A stretch of 64,000 nucleotides of DNA from Nitrospira sp. (GCA_029194725.1 JARFXQ010000009.1:83000-146999), one strand, 5' to 3'. Positions 9,521 through 19,143 are shown, counted from the stretch's first letter. The notes: generated by a model from the letters alone, not told the origin. Translations and numbers: made by a program.

Positions 9521-9916
9521 TCAATAGGCCCTTGGACGAAGGAGCTCGAGGCGCTCAAGCGAGCTTCTCCATGCCTGGACCAACCCATCCCGAGATTGCT
9601 GTAGTGCGTCCCGTTTTGGAAACACGAGAAGTCCCCGCCCTGGAGCCAAGTCCGAACGTGATTGCCTCACCAGTTCACGAAAGATTCGTTTGGCACGATT
9701 GCGTCGGACCGCATTTCCGAATCGCTTCCCGACGATAATCCCCACGCGACTCGGAGCCTCATCCATCCTGTAGGCCAACAGGTTGAAGAGGGCGGTCGAA
9801 ATTCGCCGACCATGATGTTTGACGAGTTGGATGTCCCTGTTGCTGCGCAAAAAAATGTCATCTCGTCCCTGTGCCTTCGGCCTCATTGGAAAAGGGTGTT
9901 TCTTCGCAACATCCAA
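9521..9916 (-). CDS. rnpA: RNase P protein subunit
   Basis: Basic protein of 131 residues that binds the RNase P RNA and helps mature tRNA 5' ends. The conserved RNRAKRIFRELVR helix, the preceding VGIIVGKRFGNAVRR and the FLLRSN/RDIQLVKHHGRR-like entry region are visible. It follows rpmH, as in most bacteria, and abuts yidD. The N-terminal start is the first ATG of the frame and is not independently supported. Confidence 0.9.
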   Translation of the reverse strand: MDVAKKHPFPMRPKAQGRDDIFLRSNRDIQLVKHHGRRISTALFNLLAYRMDEAPSRVGIIVGKRFGNAVRRNRAKRIFRELVRQSRSDLAPGRGLLVFPKRDALQQSRDGLVQAWRSSLERLELLRPRAY

Positions 9917-10028
9917 CCCGCCAAGGATCTCGGAGAGGGGTCTGGCCGGTAGGTGAACGCACGCTCAACGGCAACGCACGAGATTGGAGCGCGACCCAAC
10001 GAATATCTGATCATTCAACATGATATGG

Positions 10029-10166
10029 CTAGACGGTCAACCGAGCTCGTCCCTTAGCTCTGCGCCGGGCCAGCACCCTGCGTCCGTTCTTGGTGCTCAT
10101 ACGCTTCCTAAATCCGTGCTCGCGCTTCTTTTTTAAGTTGGACGGTTGCTGAAATGTGAACGACAT
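10029..10166 (-). CDS. rpmH: Ribosomal protein bL34
   Basis: A 45-residue basic protein whose core [19 protein letters not shown] and tail [13 protein letters not shown] are diagnostic of L34. ATG 10166 has GGGGG a few bases upstream. The first residues ([10 protein letters not shown]) correspond to the usual MKRTYQPS start, here slightly extended. It is first gene of the rpmH-rnpA-yidD-yidC run, expressed from the consensus promoter just upstream. Confidence 0.95.
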   Translation of the reverse strand: MSFTFQQPSNLKKKREHGFRKRMSTKNGRRVLARRRAKGRARLTV

Positions 10167-10218
10167 GGTCCCCCTTCTGCCTCCATAACCTTGGATGATC
10201 AGTTCAAATGAACGGCAG

Positions 10219-10247
10219 ATTATAGGGGAGGCACCTGAGCCTGTCAA
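10219..10247 (-). promoter_or_regulatory. Consensus sigma-70 promoter for rpmH operon
   Basis: On the minus strand TTGACA (10247-10242) is followed after exactly 17 bases by TATAAT (10224-10219), a perfect match to both hexamers with ideal spacing. It is 53 bp upstream of the rpmH start and points into the operon. Confidence 0.85.
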
Positions 10248-10614
10248 TTTTCATGTTCATGCTCCTTTAACCTTCGCATCCCCGTGGATCGTCAGCCTTC
10301 AGACCCTACCGTTCGCACTGCTGAGGCGCTTTTGCCAGCTACCACCAGAACGCCACAAGATCTGATGCCCAGAGACGATCACCCTCATCATAAACATGTG
10401 GAATAGCATGAATCATTCTCCAGTAACGGCGATGTTCGATGGCACCGAGCTTGCTGCATATTTTTGGCGTCCTAGTATGCCGGAAGGCCTAAGTCTGCTA
10501 TGCTGGCCCATCTAGCTCGAAATGCTCTTCATGATTTATGAAGGGTATCCTCGGCTGCAGATCATGGACTGCCACACAATAAATCCAGCAAAGAAAGAAG
10601 TTCATTAATCAGAT
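10248..10614. other. Gene-free region between rpmH and the lipoprotein cluster
   Basis: About 370 bp between the divergent rpmH and lipoprotein genes. No convincing coding frame or RNA was found. It should contain the promoter of the plus-strand cluster beginning at 10648, but no hexamer pair was clear enough to name. Confidence 0.5.
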
Positions 10615-10647
10615 TTGTCGGTGGAACCTTTAAGGAGGATTCTTCGT

Positions 10648-11277
10648 ATGCTGAGAAAAGCATCCCTTGTCTCTCTTGCCGTGACCCTCGTTGTGATCGC
10701 CGGATGCTCGGAGCCTCCCACCCAGCAGATCCAGGAAGCGGAAAAAGCTCTCAAAGATGCGCAGGCAAGCGGCGCCGCCACCTATAGCGCTGAAGAGTAT
10801 GCCAAGCTTGAAGGTACCCTCGCGGCATTGCGGAAAGAAGTCGCCGATCAGGATGAAAAGTTCATCCTGTTTCGAGATTACGGCAAGACTCAACAACTCT
10901 CTGCCTCGGCCAAAGCCGATAGTGAACGGATCAAGGCGGCCTCGTCGCAAAAAAAGGAAGAAGCAAAGGCAGCAGCCCTGCAGGCTCAACAAGTCGCTGA
11001 AGAGGCGGTGAAAGCAACGCAAGATTTGGTCGCCAAGGCACCCGTCGGAAAAGATCGGGCAGCGGTGGAGGCCATCAAGAATGACGTGGAAGGGTTGAAG
11101 TCATTACTGAAACAGGTTCAGGCCTCGATCGACAAAGAAGATTATCCGGCTGCCCAAACCCAGGCGAAGGCTATTCACGACATGAGCCAAGGCGTGTCAG
11201 CTGAAATCCAAAACGCCCTCGCAAAGGTGGGAAAGGGAAAACCCGCAAGGAAAAGTCGCACAGCGCATGGCGCTTGA
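10648..11277 (+). CDS. Coiled-coil lipoprotein (DUF4398-like) in L,D-transpeptidase cluster
   Basis: A lipoprotein signal is visible: MLRKASLVSLAVTLVVIAGC with the lipobox Cys at residue 20. The rest is Ala/Lys/Glu/Gln-rich and should form long helices or coiled coil (EAEKALKDAQASGAATYSAEEYAKLEGTLAAL…), as in DUF4398-type envelope proteins. ATG 10648 is chosen over a start 11 codons upstream because AAGGAGG lies nine bases before it. It overlaps the following L,D-transpeptidase by 11 bp, suggesting a joint envelope role. The specific function is unknown. Confidence 0.75.
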   Translation: MLRKASLVSLAVTLVVIAGCSEPPTQQIQEAEKALKDAQASGAATYSAEEYAKLEGTLAALRKEVADQDEKFILFRDYGKTQQLSASAKADSERIKAASSQKKEEAKAAALQAQQVAEEAVKATQDLVAKAPVGKDRAAVEAIKNDVEGLKSLLKQVQASIDKEDYPAAQTQAKAIHDMSQGVSAEIQNALAKVGKGKPARKSRTAHGA

Positions 11278-12400
11278 TCAGACACATAAGGCGCTTGCCG
11301 CGATCCTTTGCGTCCTCTGCGTGACCGGTTGCGTTCAGGCCGTTCCGCCGGACCTCATTGTAGCCCTTGAATCCATTGATCAGGATTTGGTCGCAATGAG
11401 GGCTCCGGAGGCCGCGCCTGAGGAGTACGGGCAGTTCGCTCGACAATGGGTGTCGCTGAAATCGCGCGTCCAATTGGACGATGATCTGATCCGATGGCCG
11501 TGGGAATCGAGCGATCTTGAGAATGAACTCAGGCAATTGTACAGCATGGGGGAACGTACGGTCTCCCAGCTGCACGAGAGACAAGCCTCGCAGCATCGCG
11601 CGGCACAGGACAAGGTGATTCGTCTTGAAGAACAGTTTCATACCATCACGTCGAGGATCCAATCTATCGATGGGCGTATCCTCCTAGGAGAAAAAGTCGT
11701 TCAAACGGGTCTTCTCGTTAAACAGGCCCGTTCGTTCTTCGAGCAACAAGACTTTCAACGAGCCATGCAAGCGGCAGAGAAAGCTGATCATGCCCTCAAG
11801 GCGCAGGCTTCATTGCTGAGCCAGGAATTGGGGCGATACGCCGACGAGGGCCGCATCGCCTATTGGCAGACGTTGGCCAAACAGACCATCGCTTGGTCTC
11901 GGATCCACCAATCCACAGCAATCGTGGTGAGCAAGGCCGCCCGAGAATTGACTCTCTACAAGTCTGGACAGAAGATGCTATCATATCAAGTTCGGCTGGG
12001 GTTCAATGGCATGTTGGAAAAACAGTTCCAGGGAGACGGAGCAACGCCGGAAGGTCGATATCGCGTGACGGACAAACGCGGCCAAGGGCAGACGCAGTTC
12101 TACCGAGCCCTGGCTCTAGATTATCCCAATGCTCAAGATCGTCGGCGATTCGCCCTTGCGAAGAAGGCGGGAAGGATCGATTTGGCCAAAGGCATTGGGG
12201 GCCAGATCGAGATACATGGAGCCGACAATGACCTCCTGGCCCAGACCCTTGGGTGCATCATGCTTGAAAACCCGAATATGGCTGTTCTCTACGAGAGCGT
12301 CTCAATCGGAACACCGGTCACAATTGTCGGTGCCTTGACGAAAGAGAACGCGGTGGCCTCAGCCTTATCTGAACTCGCCCAGCGTAGAGATGAAACCTGA
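11267..12400 (+). CDS. L,D-transpeptidase (YkuD) lipoprotein with helical N-terminal region
   Basis: A signal with lipobox Cys (ILCVLCVTGC) is followed by about 200 helical residues and a C-terminal YkuD domain (from about residue 215: AIVVSKAARELTLYKSGQ…). The catalytic motif is HGADNDLLAQTLGCIML, with His and Cys in the usual HG…GC(I/V) spacing. Such enzymes form 3-3 crosslinks in peptidoglycan or anchor proteins to it. The helical region resembles the preceding lipoprotein. It overlaps both neighbours by 11 bp, so the genes are co-transcribed. Confidence 0.85.
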   Translation: MALDQTHKALAAILCVLCVTGCVQAVPPDLIVALESIDQDLVAMRAPEAAPEEYGQFARQWVSLKSRVQLDDDLIRWPWESSDLENELRQLYSMGERTVSQLHERQASQHRAAQDKVIRLEEQFHTITSRIQSIDGRILLGEKVVQTGLLVKQARSFFEQQDFQRAMQAAEKADHALKAQASLLSQELGRYADEGRIAYWQTLAKQTIAWSRIHQSTAIVVSKAARELTLYKSGQKMLSYQVRLGFNGMLEKQFQGDGATPEGRYRVTDKRGQGQTQFYRALALDYPNAQDRRRFALAKKAGRIDLAKGIGGQIEIHGADNDLLAQTLGCIMLENPNMAVLYESVSIGTPVTIVGALTKENAVASALSELAQRRDET

Positions 12401-13049
12401 GCGTAGCCTGATGGGCCGCCTTCTTCTTCCAACTTCGGCGACGGTCTTACTGCTACTACTAGTCGTGACTGCTTGGACCCTAAGTCGCGTAGCGCCCGAA
12501 CCTCCCCAGGCTGTTCGCCAACCGGCTGTCCATGACAAAGCCAGTCTTCGTACATTGCAAGCCCGGTATAAGGGGCTCTCCAAGCAACTGTCCCAACTCA
12601 TGCCGAACCAGCCTTACATCTTAGTCGATACGGCCAAGAACCGACTCTATGTGAAACAGCAAGACCAAGTCGTCCTCGATGCCCTCGCTTCGACCGGTAG
12701 TGGAACAATTCTCGATAAGCCGGGCGAAGGTAGCAGCCAGTGGATTTTCGATACGCCACGAGGAGAATTCCTCGTCAAGTCGAAACTGACCAATCCCACG
12801 TGGATCAAGCCCGATTGGGCGTTTGTTGAAGAAGGACTCGCGGTGCCGCAAAATGCCGCCGACCGGGCAGAGCAGGGGGTCCTGGGCGACTATGCATTGG
12901 GATTCGGCAAGGGTTATTTCATCCATGGGACGCTCTATACTCGTTTGTTGGGAAAAAATGTGACGCATGGATGCATTCGGCTCAATGACAGCGATCTTAA
13001 AGGTGTCTACAAGCTCGCTCGAGTAGGGACACCGATCATGATCTTTTGA
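12390..13049 (+). CDS. L,D-transpeptidase (YkuD), membrane-anchored
   Basis: Residues 10-30 form a membrane anchor or uncleaved signal (LLPTSATVLLLLLVVTAW). The YkuD domain starts near PYILVDTAKNRLYVKQQDQVVL and ends with YFIHGTLYTRLLGKNVTHGCIRL, a complete HG…SHGCIRL-type site with catalytic Cys. About 219 residues. It differs from its upstream neighbour in lacking the long helical region, so the two may act on different substrates or stages of wall assembly. Confidence 0.88.
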   Translation: MKPERSLMGRLLLPTSATVLLLLLVVTAWTLSRVAPEPPQAVRQPAVHDKASLRTLQARYKGLSKQLSQLMPNQPYILVDTAKNRLYVKQQDQVVLDALASTGSGTILDKPGEGSSQWIFDTPRGEFLVKSKLTNPTWIKPDWAFVEEGLAVPQNAADRAEQGVLGDYALGFGKGYFIHGTLYTRLLGKNVTHGCIRLNDSDLKGVYKLARVGTPIMIF

Positions 13050-13076
13050 TCCCTCAAGAGCGCGCAGATATTGCCC

Positions 13077-13718
13077 ATGAACCTCTGCGCCATTATCCTC
13101 CTGCTCGTCCTCACCAGCACACCAAGTTGGGGAAAGGACATCGACGTCTTTCCAGACCTGAATTTCAACAACCCCACCGAACTGCAAGAGGCAACGAGAG
13201 TCCTTGAGGAAGAACTTAAGCTCGCTGCTCGCCCTCAAACCTATCTCCTAATTGATTTGGACCGGGACACGATTCACATCAAAGGTCGCGGAATCGACCT
13301 CCACAAGATTCCCATCATTGCTTGGTCTGTCGGATCACATGAACATTTGAAAGGGATCCACCGATTGGTTGCACGGCCTCCGGTCGTCAGACGAAAGATC
13401 GAACCAGGGGCAGGAGCAGAACAGGAGCCTATTTCTCTCGCCGATATGCCGGTCGACTATGTGCTGTCTCTCAGTCCCTCCCTGAGAATCACGGTGGTTC
13501 CTTCGGTTGCCGGTGAAAGTCTCCTTCAAAGGGTTGTCCTACTGGGAAAAGTGGGGTGGAGAAATGTGAAGGACTGGACGAGCAAATTCTTAACGCATCC
13601 CTCATCCGAGCCCACTTCTCATCTCCGGCTGACCCTCTCGGTCGACCATGCGCAATCGCTGGCTTGGTCTCTCGTCGATGGTATGCCTCTGGTCATTCGT
13701 CGCCCGACCGACAAGTAG
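13077..13718 (+). CDS. Secreted protein with YkuD-like fold remnants but no catalytic motif
   Basis: Signal peptide MNLCAIILLLVLTSTPSWG, then about 195 residues. The stretch TYLLIDLDRDTIHIKGRGIDL resembles the first strands of the YkuD domain in the two genes upstream (YILVDTAKNRLYVKQ), but no HG…GC motif follows. It may be a non-catalytic paralogue or partner; this is inference from position and a short likeness. The start at 13077 is chosen for the signal peptide; 13071 is possible. It follows the previous stop by 27 bp. Confidence 0.6.
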   Translation: MNLCAIILLLVLTSTPSWGKDIDVFPDLNFNNPTELQEATRVLEEELKLAARPQTYLLIDLDRDTIHIKGRGIDLHKIPIIAWSVGSHEHLKGIHRLVARPPVVRRKIEPGAGAEQEPISLADMPVDYVLSLSPSLRITVVPSVAGESLLQRVVLLGKVGWRNVKDWTSKFLTHPSSEPTSHLRLTLSVDHAQSLAWSLVDGMPLVIRRPTDK

Positions 13719-13879
13719 GCATGCAGCGCCTAGAATCCGTATTGTCTTTTCTAGACCGGCTCAATAAGATACAGGCAGATTTGCAGTGACCACCATCACA
13801 ACGAGGTTCCCAACGACTCCATCATCTCGTCGTCAGCCTGTCACATTGAAGAATCGTCCTACGCGCTTCCGAAGTTGAT

Positions 13880-14656
13880 ATGGATGTTACTCCGGAAATA
13901 CACGTTTCGCGCGACGTGCAGGAATGCGTGCGGAAAGCAGCAGCCTTTATCCTTGCCGTCACCGAGCAGGCGATTCAATCCACCGGTCGATGTCTGATTG
14001 CACTCTCGGGAGGATCTACACCGCGGAGTCTCTACCGAACCTTGTGCGAGCCAGAGTGGAGCGAACGTTTCAATTGGTCGAGAATCTTTTTCTTCTTTGG
14101 AGACGAACGGTGTACATCACCTGAACACCCCGAGAGCAATTTTCGCATGGCGCAGACGGAGCTGTTTCATCCGTTGAATATTCGGCCTGAAAATATTTTC
14201 CGGATGAAGGGTGAGTATGAAGCCCCAGCGGTTGCGGCTCAGGAATACGAGGGAACGATTCGAAGAGTTACCCAATGTCCTGTTCCAGATCTCCCTCGCC
14301 TAGACTTGATCCTGCTCGGGCTCGGCGAGGACGGCCATACGGCATCGCTCTTTCCAGGCACCGCTGCTCTCCAGGAACAATCCAAGATAGTCACGGTCGG
14401 CCATGCCCCCGCAGGCATTCGGTCCCGCCTCACGTTAACCCTAGGTGTCCTGAATCGAGCTGCTGTGATACTGTTTCTTGTGACCGGCCCAGCTAAAACA
14501 CAGATGGTCCACCGGGTCATCGAGCCTGAATCCGAGACGGATCATTCCTTGCCGGCGGCGAGGATATCGCCAGCATCCGGTCGACTCGTATGGATGCTTG
14601 ATCAAGCCGCTGCGCAACAGCTCACGCATAGACGATCACACAGAGAGGGTACATGA
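13880..14656 (+). CDS. pgl: 6-phosphogluconolactonase
   Basis: DevB-type lactonase (258 residues) that hydrolyses 6-phosphogluconolactone in the oxidative pentose-phosphate pathway. Signatures: ALSGGSTPRSLYRTL (phosphate loop), FFFGDERCTSPEHPESNFRMA and LILLGLGEDGHTASLFPG. ATG 13880 has no strong ribosome site. The end overlaps glk by 4 bp and glk in turn overlaps rpiA, giving a compact sugar-phosphate operon. Confidence 0.93.
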   Translation: MDVTPEIHVSRDVQECVRKAAAFILAVTEQAIQSTGRCLIALSGGSTPRSLYRTLCEPEWSERFNWSRIFFFFGDERCTSPEHPESNFRMAQTELFHPLNIRPENIFRMKGEYEAPAVAAQEYEGTIRRVTQCPVPDLPRLDLILLGLGEDGHTASLFPGTAALQEQSKIVTVGHAPAGIRSRLTLTLGVLNRAAVILFLVTGPAKTQMVHRVIEPESETDHSLPAARISPASGRLVWMLDQAAAQQLTHRRSHREGT

Positions 14657-15723
14657 TTCTCGCAGGAGACATCGGAGCAACAAAGACAAACCTGGCGCTC
14701 TATGAGTGGACCAACGCTAGGGCGGAACCATTGCGTCTGGAGAAGTTTCCGAGCGGTGATTACAAATCGCTGGAAGATATTCTCGTCGAATTCCTAACAC
14801 CAACGAACCCGCCATCCCCTGAAACCTCGCTGGAAATCGAAGAAGCAGGTCAACCCGAAAAGCCCCCTATCCCACCTGCTAAGCCGGTGAAGCTGAGGGC
14901 GGCCTGCTTTGGGATCGCAGGACCGGTTATCGACAACCGTTGCCAAACGACGAATCTGCCCTGGGCTGTCGACGGCCTGGCCATCGCCAAGCAGTTCAAT
15001 ATTCCTCGCGTGCAGTTACTCAATGACCTAGAAGCAACCGCCTATGGCCTTCTGTGGCTACGGCCAGACGAGCTTGAGGTGCTGAATGCTGGCAATCCGC
15101 CGAACAAACGGCAGGCATTGGCACTCATTGCAGCGGGCACAGGATTGGGTGAAGGTATCTTATTCTGGGATGGCAGGACATACCATCCTATGCCGTCTGA
15201 AGGAGGCCATACGGATTTTGCACCCAACAATGATCAAGAAATCGAACTGCTTCGATACCTCCGGAACCAGTATCTCCACGTCAGCTATGAGCGGATGCTC
15301 TCCGGCCCAGGACTCCACACGCTTTATGAGTTCTTACGCGACACGAAGAAGAACGAACCGACCTGGCTTGCAGAAAAGATTAGTGCCGGCGATCCAGCCG
15401 CCGAGATTGCCCAAGCCGGATTGCAAGGACAAGCCGAGATTGCCAAACAAGCCTTGGATCTCTTTGCCTCTATCTATGGGGCAGAAGCCGGCAATCTCGC
15501 CTTGAAGGCGCTCTCCCTTGACGGTGTGTATATCGGTGGCGGGATTGCTCCCAAGCTCATCACCAAGCTTCAAGACGGCACGTTCATGAAAGCCTTCACC
15601 AATAAGGGTCGTTACAAGCGACTCATGACTCAGATACCCGTGAAAGTCATCATGAACCAGCAAACGGCCTTGATCGGTGCGGCCTCCGTCGCAGGGGCGC
15701 TCTCTCTCACCATCGCGCCATGA
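14653..15723 (+). CDS. glk: Glucokinase (Glk, hexokinase-family type)
   Basis: Phosphorylates glucose with ATP to glucose 6-phosphate. LAGDIGATKTNLALYEW is the N-terminal phosphate loop, followed by CFGIAGPV, LPWAVDG, QLLNDLEATAYGL (catalytic Asp) and ALIAAGTGLGEGIL (adenosine site). At 356 residues it is longer than E. coli Glk (321), partly through a Pro/Glu-rich insert around residues 53-75. Its start lies within the pgl stop (ATGA) and its end overlaps rpiA, so the three genes are translationally coupled. Confidence 0.92.
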   Translation: MILAGDIGATKTNLALYEWTNARAEPLRLEKFPSGDYKSLEDILVEFLTPTNPPSPETSLEIEEAGQPEKPPIPPAKPVKLRAACFGIAGPVIDNRCQTTNLPWAVDGLAIAKQFNIPRVQLLNDLEATAYGLLWLRPDELEVLNAGNPPNKRQALALIAAGTGLGEGILFWDGRTYHPMPSEGGHTDFAPNNDQEIELLRYLRNQYLHVSYERMLSGPGLHTLYEFLRDTKKNEPTWLAEKISAGDPAAEIAQAGLQGQAEIAKQALDLFASIYGAEAGNLALKALSLDGVYIGGGIAPKLITKLQDGTFMKAFTNKGRYKRLMTQIPVKVIMNQQTALIGAASVAGALSLTIAP

Positions 15724-16418
15724 CCTCCGGAGATCTCGACAGCTTGAAAAGAGCTGCTGCACTAAAAGCGATAACATTCGTCTGCGACGGCATGGTTATC
15801 GGGCTCGGTACAGGGTCGACCGCAAAACATATGGTGATCGCTCTCGGGGACAAAGTTCGTAACGGTGTAAGACTGGCGGGAGTACCGACGTCGCAAGAAA
15901 CCGCTGCGCTCGCCAGACAATCAGGGATTCCTCTCATTGATTCACAAGATCGGTGGGAGATCGATCTGGCCATCGACGGAGCCGACCAGGTCGATCCAAA
16001 CTTCAATCTCATAAAAGGTGGTGGTGGAGCGTTGCTGAAAGAGAAGATCGTGACGGCATCGGCAAAGCAATTCATCGTGATGGTCGACCACACCAAACAA
16101 GTACCGGTGCTTGGAGGGTCAGTCCCCCTCCCTATCGAGGTCATCCCCTTTGGGTGGGGCAATACCTCGCGCGCAATTCAAGCGCTCACCAAAAGCCGTG
16201 TGACAGTCAGAGAGCAGAACGGGATTCCGTTTAAGACCGAGGCTGGTCACCTGATCGTTGATGTCCACATCGACCGCATCGATCGGCCGGGTGAACTGGA
16301 AGCGGCACTGAGCCTCATCCCCGGTGTAGTCGAGACCGGACTCTTTGTCGGCCGAACGAACGTCTTGATCGTCGGTACGCCGCAAGGCGTTCACACCCTC
16401 CATGTCCCAAGGAAATGA
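15720..16418 (+). CDS. rpiA: Ribose-5-phosphate isomerase A
   Basis: Interconverts ribose 5-phosphate and ribulose 5-phosphate. Conserved segments are VIGLGTGSTAKHMV (phosphate loop), DLAIDGADQVDPNFNLIKGGGGALLKEKIV (active-site Asp and Lys) and FIVMVDHTKQV, then LPIEVIPFGW. 232 residues, typical. It starts within the glk stop codon. Confidence 0.94.
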   Translation: MTSGDLDSLKRAAALKAITFVCDGMVIGLGTGSTAKHMVIALGDKVRNGVRLAGVPTSQETAALARQSGIPLIDSQDRWEIDLAIDGADQVDPNFNLIKGGGGALLKEKIVTASAKQFIVMVDHTKQVPVLGGSVPLPIEVIPFGWGNTSRAIQALTKSRVTVREQNGIPFKTEAGHLIVDVHIDRIDRPGELEAALSLIPGVVETGLFVGRTNVLIVGTPQGVHTLHVPRK

Positions 16419-16533
16419 ATGCTCGTTCAGCAGACGAGAGATTCTATTGGAGTTCGCTCGAGGGGCACGCTTTCTTCTGAATGGCTCGATAGCCTATACA
16501 CTCGTACCATCGTCCGAATCTGCAGGCGCCGCA

Positions 16534-19143
16534 ATGACCACTCGACCACAAGGTGAAGACATGAGTCCTTATGAGCTTCCACGCCCCAACGATCCGTATC
16601 GACTTCCGCGACATGTGATCCCAACAGGCTATGACCTACGGCTTGAGCCTGATCTCGCCGGCGCAACATTCACAGGCCTGGTGACGATCACGATCACGGT
16701 CAAACAAGCCACGCAGACCATCCTATTGAACGCCGTCGATCTTGTGCTTCAGTCAGCGATGGCCGAGGACGCGAATCAGCGGCAATTCAAGGCCATTGTC
16801 GAATCGGAACAGGAAACACAACGCGTTGCCCTCTCTTTTCAAGAGCCCGTGCAGCCTGGCGAATGGCGCCTGCATCTTTCCTTTCATGGCAAACTGAACG
16901 ATCAGCTACGCGGCTTCTATCGTAGTACGTACAAGGATGCCTCGGGTGTGCTGCAAACGATGGCGGCCACGCAATTTGAGGCCACTGACGCGCGCCGAGC
17001 CTTTCCTTGCTGGGATGAACCGGATTTTAAGGCGGTCTTCACGACTACGCTTGTGATCGACCCTCATCATACAGCGATCTCAAACACATCGGTCACATCG
17101 GAATCTATTGAACACAACAAGAAGGTGGTACGGTTTGCCGATACCATCAAGATGTCTACGTATCTCGTAGCGTTTGTTGTTGGTCGCTTGGAAGCAACAG
17201 AACCGGGATGGGTCGACAAGACACCCATTCGGTTGTGGACAACACCAGAGAAGCAACCGCTCACACCGTTCGGACGTGAGATTGCCGTCGCGTCTCTGAA
17301 GTTTTTTGAAAACTACTACGGCATTCCGTACCCTGGAGACAAACTGGATCTCGTGGCGATTCCGGACTTTGCTTCCGGAGCAATGGAGAACCTCGGCGCC
17401 ATCACGTTCCGTGAGACGGCGCTGCTCGTCGATCCACAGACTGCAGCCCATGCTGAGCTGGAACGGGTGGCCGACGTGGTAGCCCATGAAAATGCCCATA
17501 TGTGGTTCGGCGACTTGGTCACGATGGCCTGGTGGAACGGCTTATGGTTGAACGAAGCGTTCGCCACCTTCATGGAGATGCTGGCCGTCGATGCCTGGAA
17601 ACCGGAATGGAAACGTTGGGAGAGTTTCAGCGTGGCCAGAGCTGCCGCCTTCTCGGTCGATGGACTGCTGAGCTCCAGAGCAATTGAATATCCTGTTCAC
17701 GCACCGAAGGATGCGGAAGCGATGTTCGATATTTTGACCTATGAAAAAGGAGCATCGGTCCTTCGGATGCTGGAGCAACATATCGGCCCCACGGCCTTCC
17801 GGGACGGTGTGCGACAGTACCTGCGCACCCATGCCTATGCCAATGCCGATACAAAGGATCTGTGGGCGGCCCTTGGCACGGCCGCCGGCCAACCGGTGCC
17901 TGAGCTGATGAACGGCTGGATCTTTCAAGCAGGATTCCCTTTGGTGACAGCGAAAGTCAATGGTACCGAACTGCGGCTATCCCAGCAACGGTTCACCTAT
18001 GTCGCGCAGACGTCGACCGATGAACAGCTCTGGCAGATCCCCATCCAGATTCGGCTGGTCATCGGGGATCGCACGGAACATCGTCGGCTGCTGTTGACTG
18101 AGCGTGAGACAAAGGTGGGAATACCGATTGGGGTCACCTCGGTCTTTGTCAACGAAGGAGGGCATGGGTTTTATCGTGTGCGCCATCACGGTGTTATCCT
18201 GCAACAATTACTCGATCAGGGTCTTGATAGACTGGCGGCCATAGAACGGTTCGCCCTTATCAGCGACGCCTGGGCCACCACAGTGGCAGGCCTTACGACC
18301 CTTCCGGAATATCTCAGACTCGCCGTCTATTTCAAGAATGAGCGAGACAAGAACGTCTGGGCCGTATTGGTGGATTCGTTTTCATTCTTGAACCGGGTTA
18401 TTTCTTCTGAGGATCGGCCGGCATTCGAAGCCTTCGTTTGTGACCTTGTGAAACCCGCCGTGAAGCATCTCGGATGGAACCAGGGGCCGGGAGAATCGGA
18501 TCTTCTCCGGCAGTTGCGAGGTGAGCTACTCAGCGCGCTTGGTAAGCTGGGCAATGATTCTGCCATACAACAACAAGCGGCGGAATTGTATCAGTGCTAT
18601 CGCAAGGATCCGGCTACCGCCGACACGAATGTCGTGCCAGCTCTCGTGGCCATTCTGGCCCATACAGGAGGCGAGGCCCGTTACGATGAATTCTTAGAGC
18701 TCTATCGAACAGCCTCTACCCCTCAGGAAGAACGGCGATATCTTTTTTCGCTGGCCTCATTTCAACGCAAGGAATTACTGGCGCGCACGCTGGCGCGCAC
18801 GATCAACGGCGAGATCCGCACCCAAGATGCCCCGTTCATCGTCGGAGGGTTACTGATGAATGTGCATGGTCGAGACCTCGCCTGGGAGTTCGTGAAAGCC
18901 AACTGGGATGATATGGATCGGCTGTACCCAAAACAGGGGCTCAGGCGCATGTGTGGGGGCATCGTTGGGCTTGCTACTCCGGAACTCGAGCAGGATGTGC
19001 GCGCGTTCTTTATCTCGCGCAAGATCGACCTGGGTGGAAAAACGCTTGATCAGTACTTGGAACAGCTTCGTGTGACCGTCGCGTTCCGCGAACGGGAGGG
19101 ACGTACAATTCGAGCTGCGCTCGCCCCTTCGCTAGGGGCTTGA
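16534..19143 (+). CDS. M1-family zinc aminopeptidase (PepN/ERAP-like)
   Basis: A large gluzincin. The exopeptidase motif GAMENLGAITFRE is followed by the zinc site VVAHENAHMWFGDLV…WLNEAFATFME: HExxH, with Asn in the variable third position, plus the downstream Glu 18 residues after the second His. N-terminal beta domain from about NDPYRLPRHVIPTGYDLRL; C-terminal helical ERAP1-like domain. It removes N-terminal residues from peptides, most likely in the cytoplasm. Starts at 16402 (overlapping rpiA) and 16561 are also possible; 16534 is a compromise without a strong ribosome site. Confidence 0.9.
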   Translation: MTTRPQGEDMSPYELPRPNDPYRLPRHVIPTGYDLRLEPDLAGATFTGLVTITITVKQATQTILLNAVDLVLQSAMAEDANQRQFKAIVESEQETQRVALSFQEPVQPGEWRLHLSFHGKLNDQLRGFYRSTYKDASGVLQTMAATQFEATDARRAFPCWDEPDFKAVFTTTLVIDPHHTAISNTSVTSESIEHNKKVVRFADTIKMSTYLVAFVVGRLEATEPGWVDKTPIRLWTTPEKQPLTPFGREIAVASLKFFENYYGIPYPGDKLDLVAIPDFASGAMENLGAITFRETALLVDPQTAAHAELERVADVVAHENAHMWFGDLVTMAWWNGLWLNEAFATFMEMLAVDAWKPEWKRWESFSVARAAAFSVDGLLSSRAIEYPVHAPKDAEAMFDILTYEKGASVLRMLEQHIGPTAFRDGVRQYLRTHAYANADTKDLWAALGTAAGQPVPELMNGWIFQAGFPLVTAKVNGTELRLSQQRFTYVAQTSTDEQLWQIPIQIRLVIGDRTEHRRLLLTERETKVGIPIGVTSVFVNEGGHGFYRVRHHGVILQQLLDQGLDRLAAIERFALISDAWATTVAGLTTLPEYLRLAVYFKNERDKNVWAVLVDSFSFLNRVISSEDRPAFEAFVCDLVKPAVKHLGWNQGPGESDLLRQLRGELLSALGKLGNDSAIQQQAAELYQCYRKDPATADTNVVPALVAILAHTGGEARYDEFLELYRTASTPQEERRYLFSLASFQRKELLARTLARTINGEIRTQDAPFIVGGLLMNVHGRDLAWEFVKANWDDMDRLYPKQGLRRMCGGIVGLATPELEQDVRAFFISRKIDLGGKTLDQYLEQLRVTVAFREREGRTIRAALAPSLGA

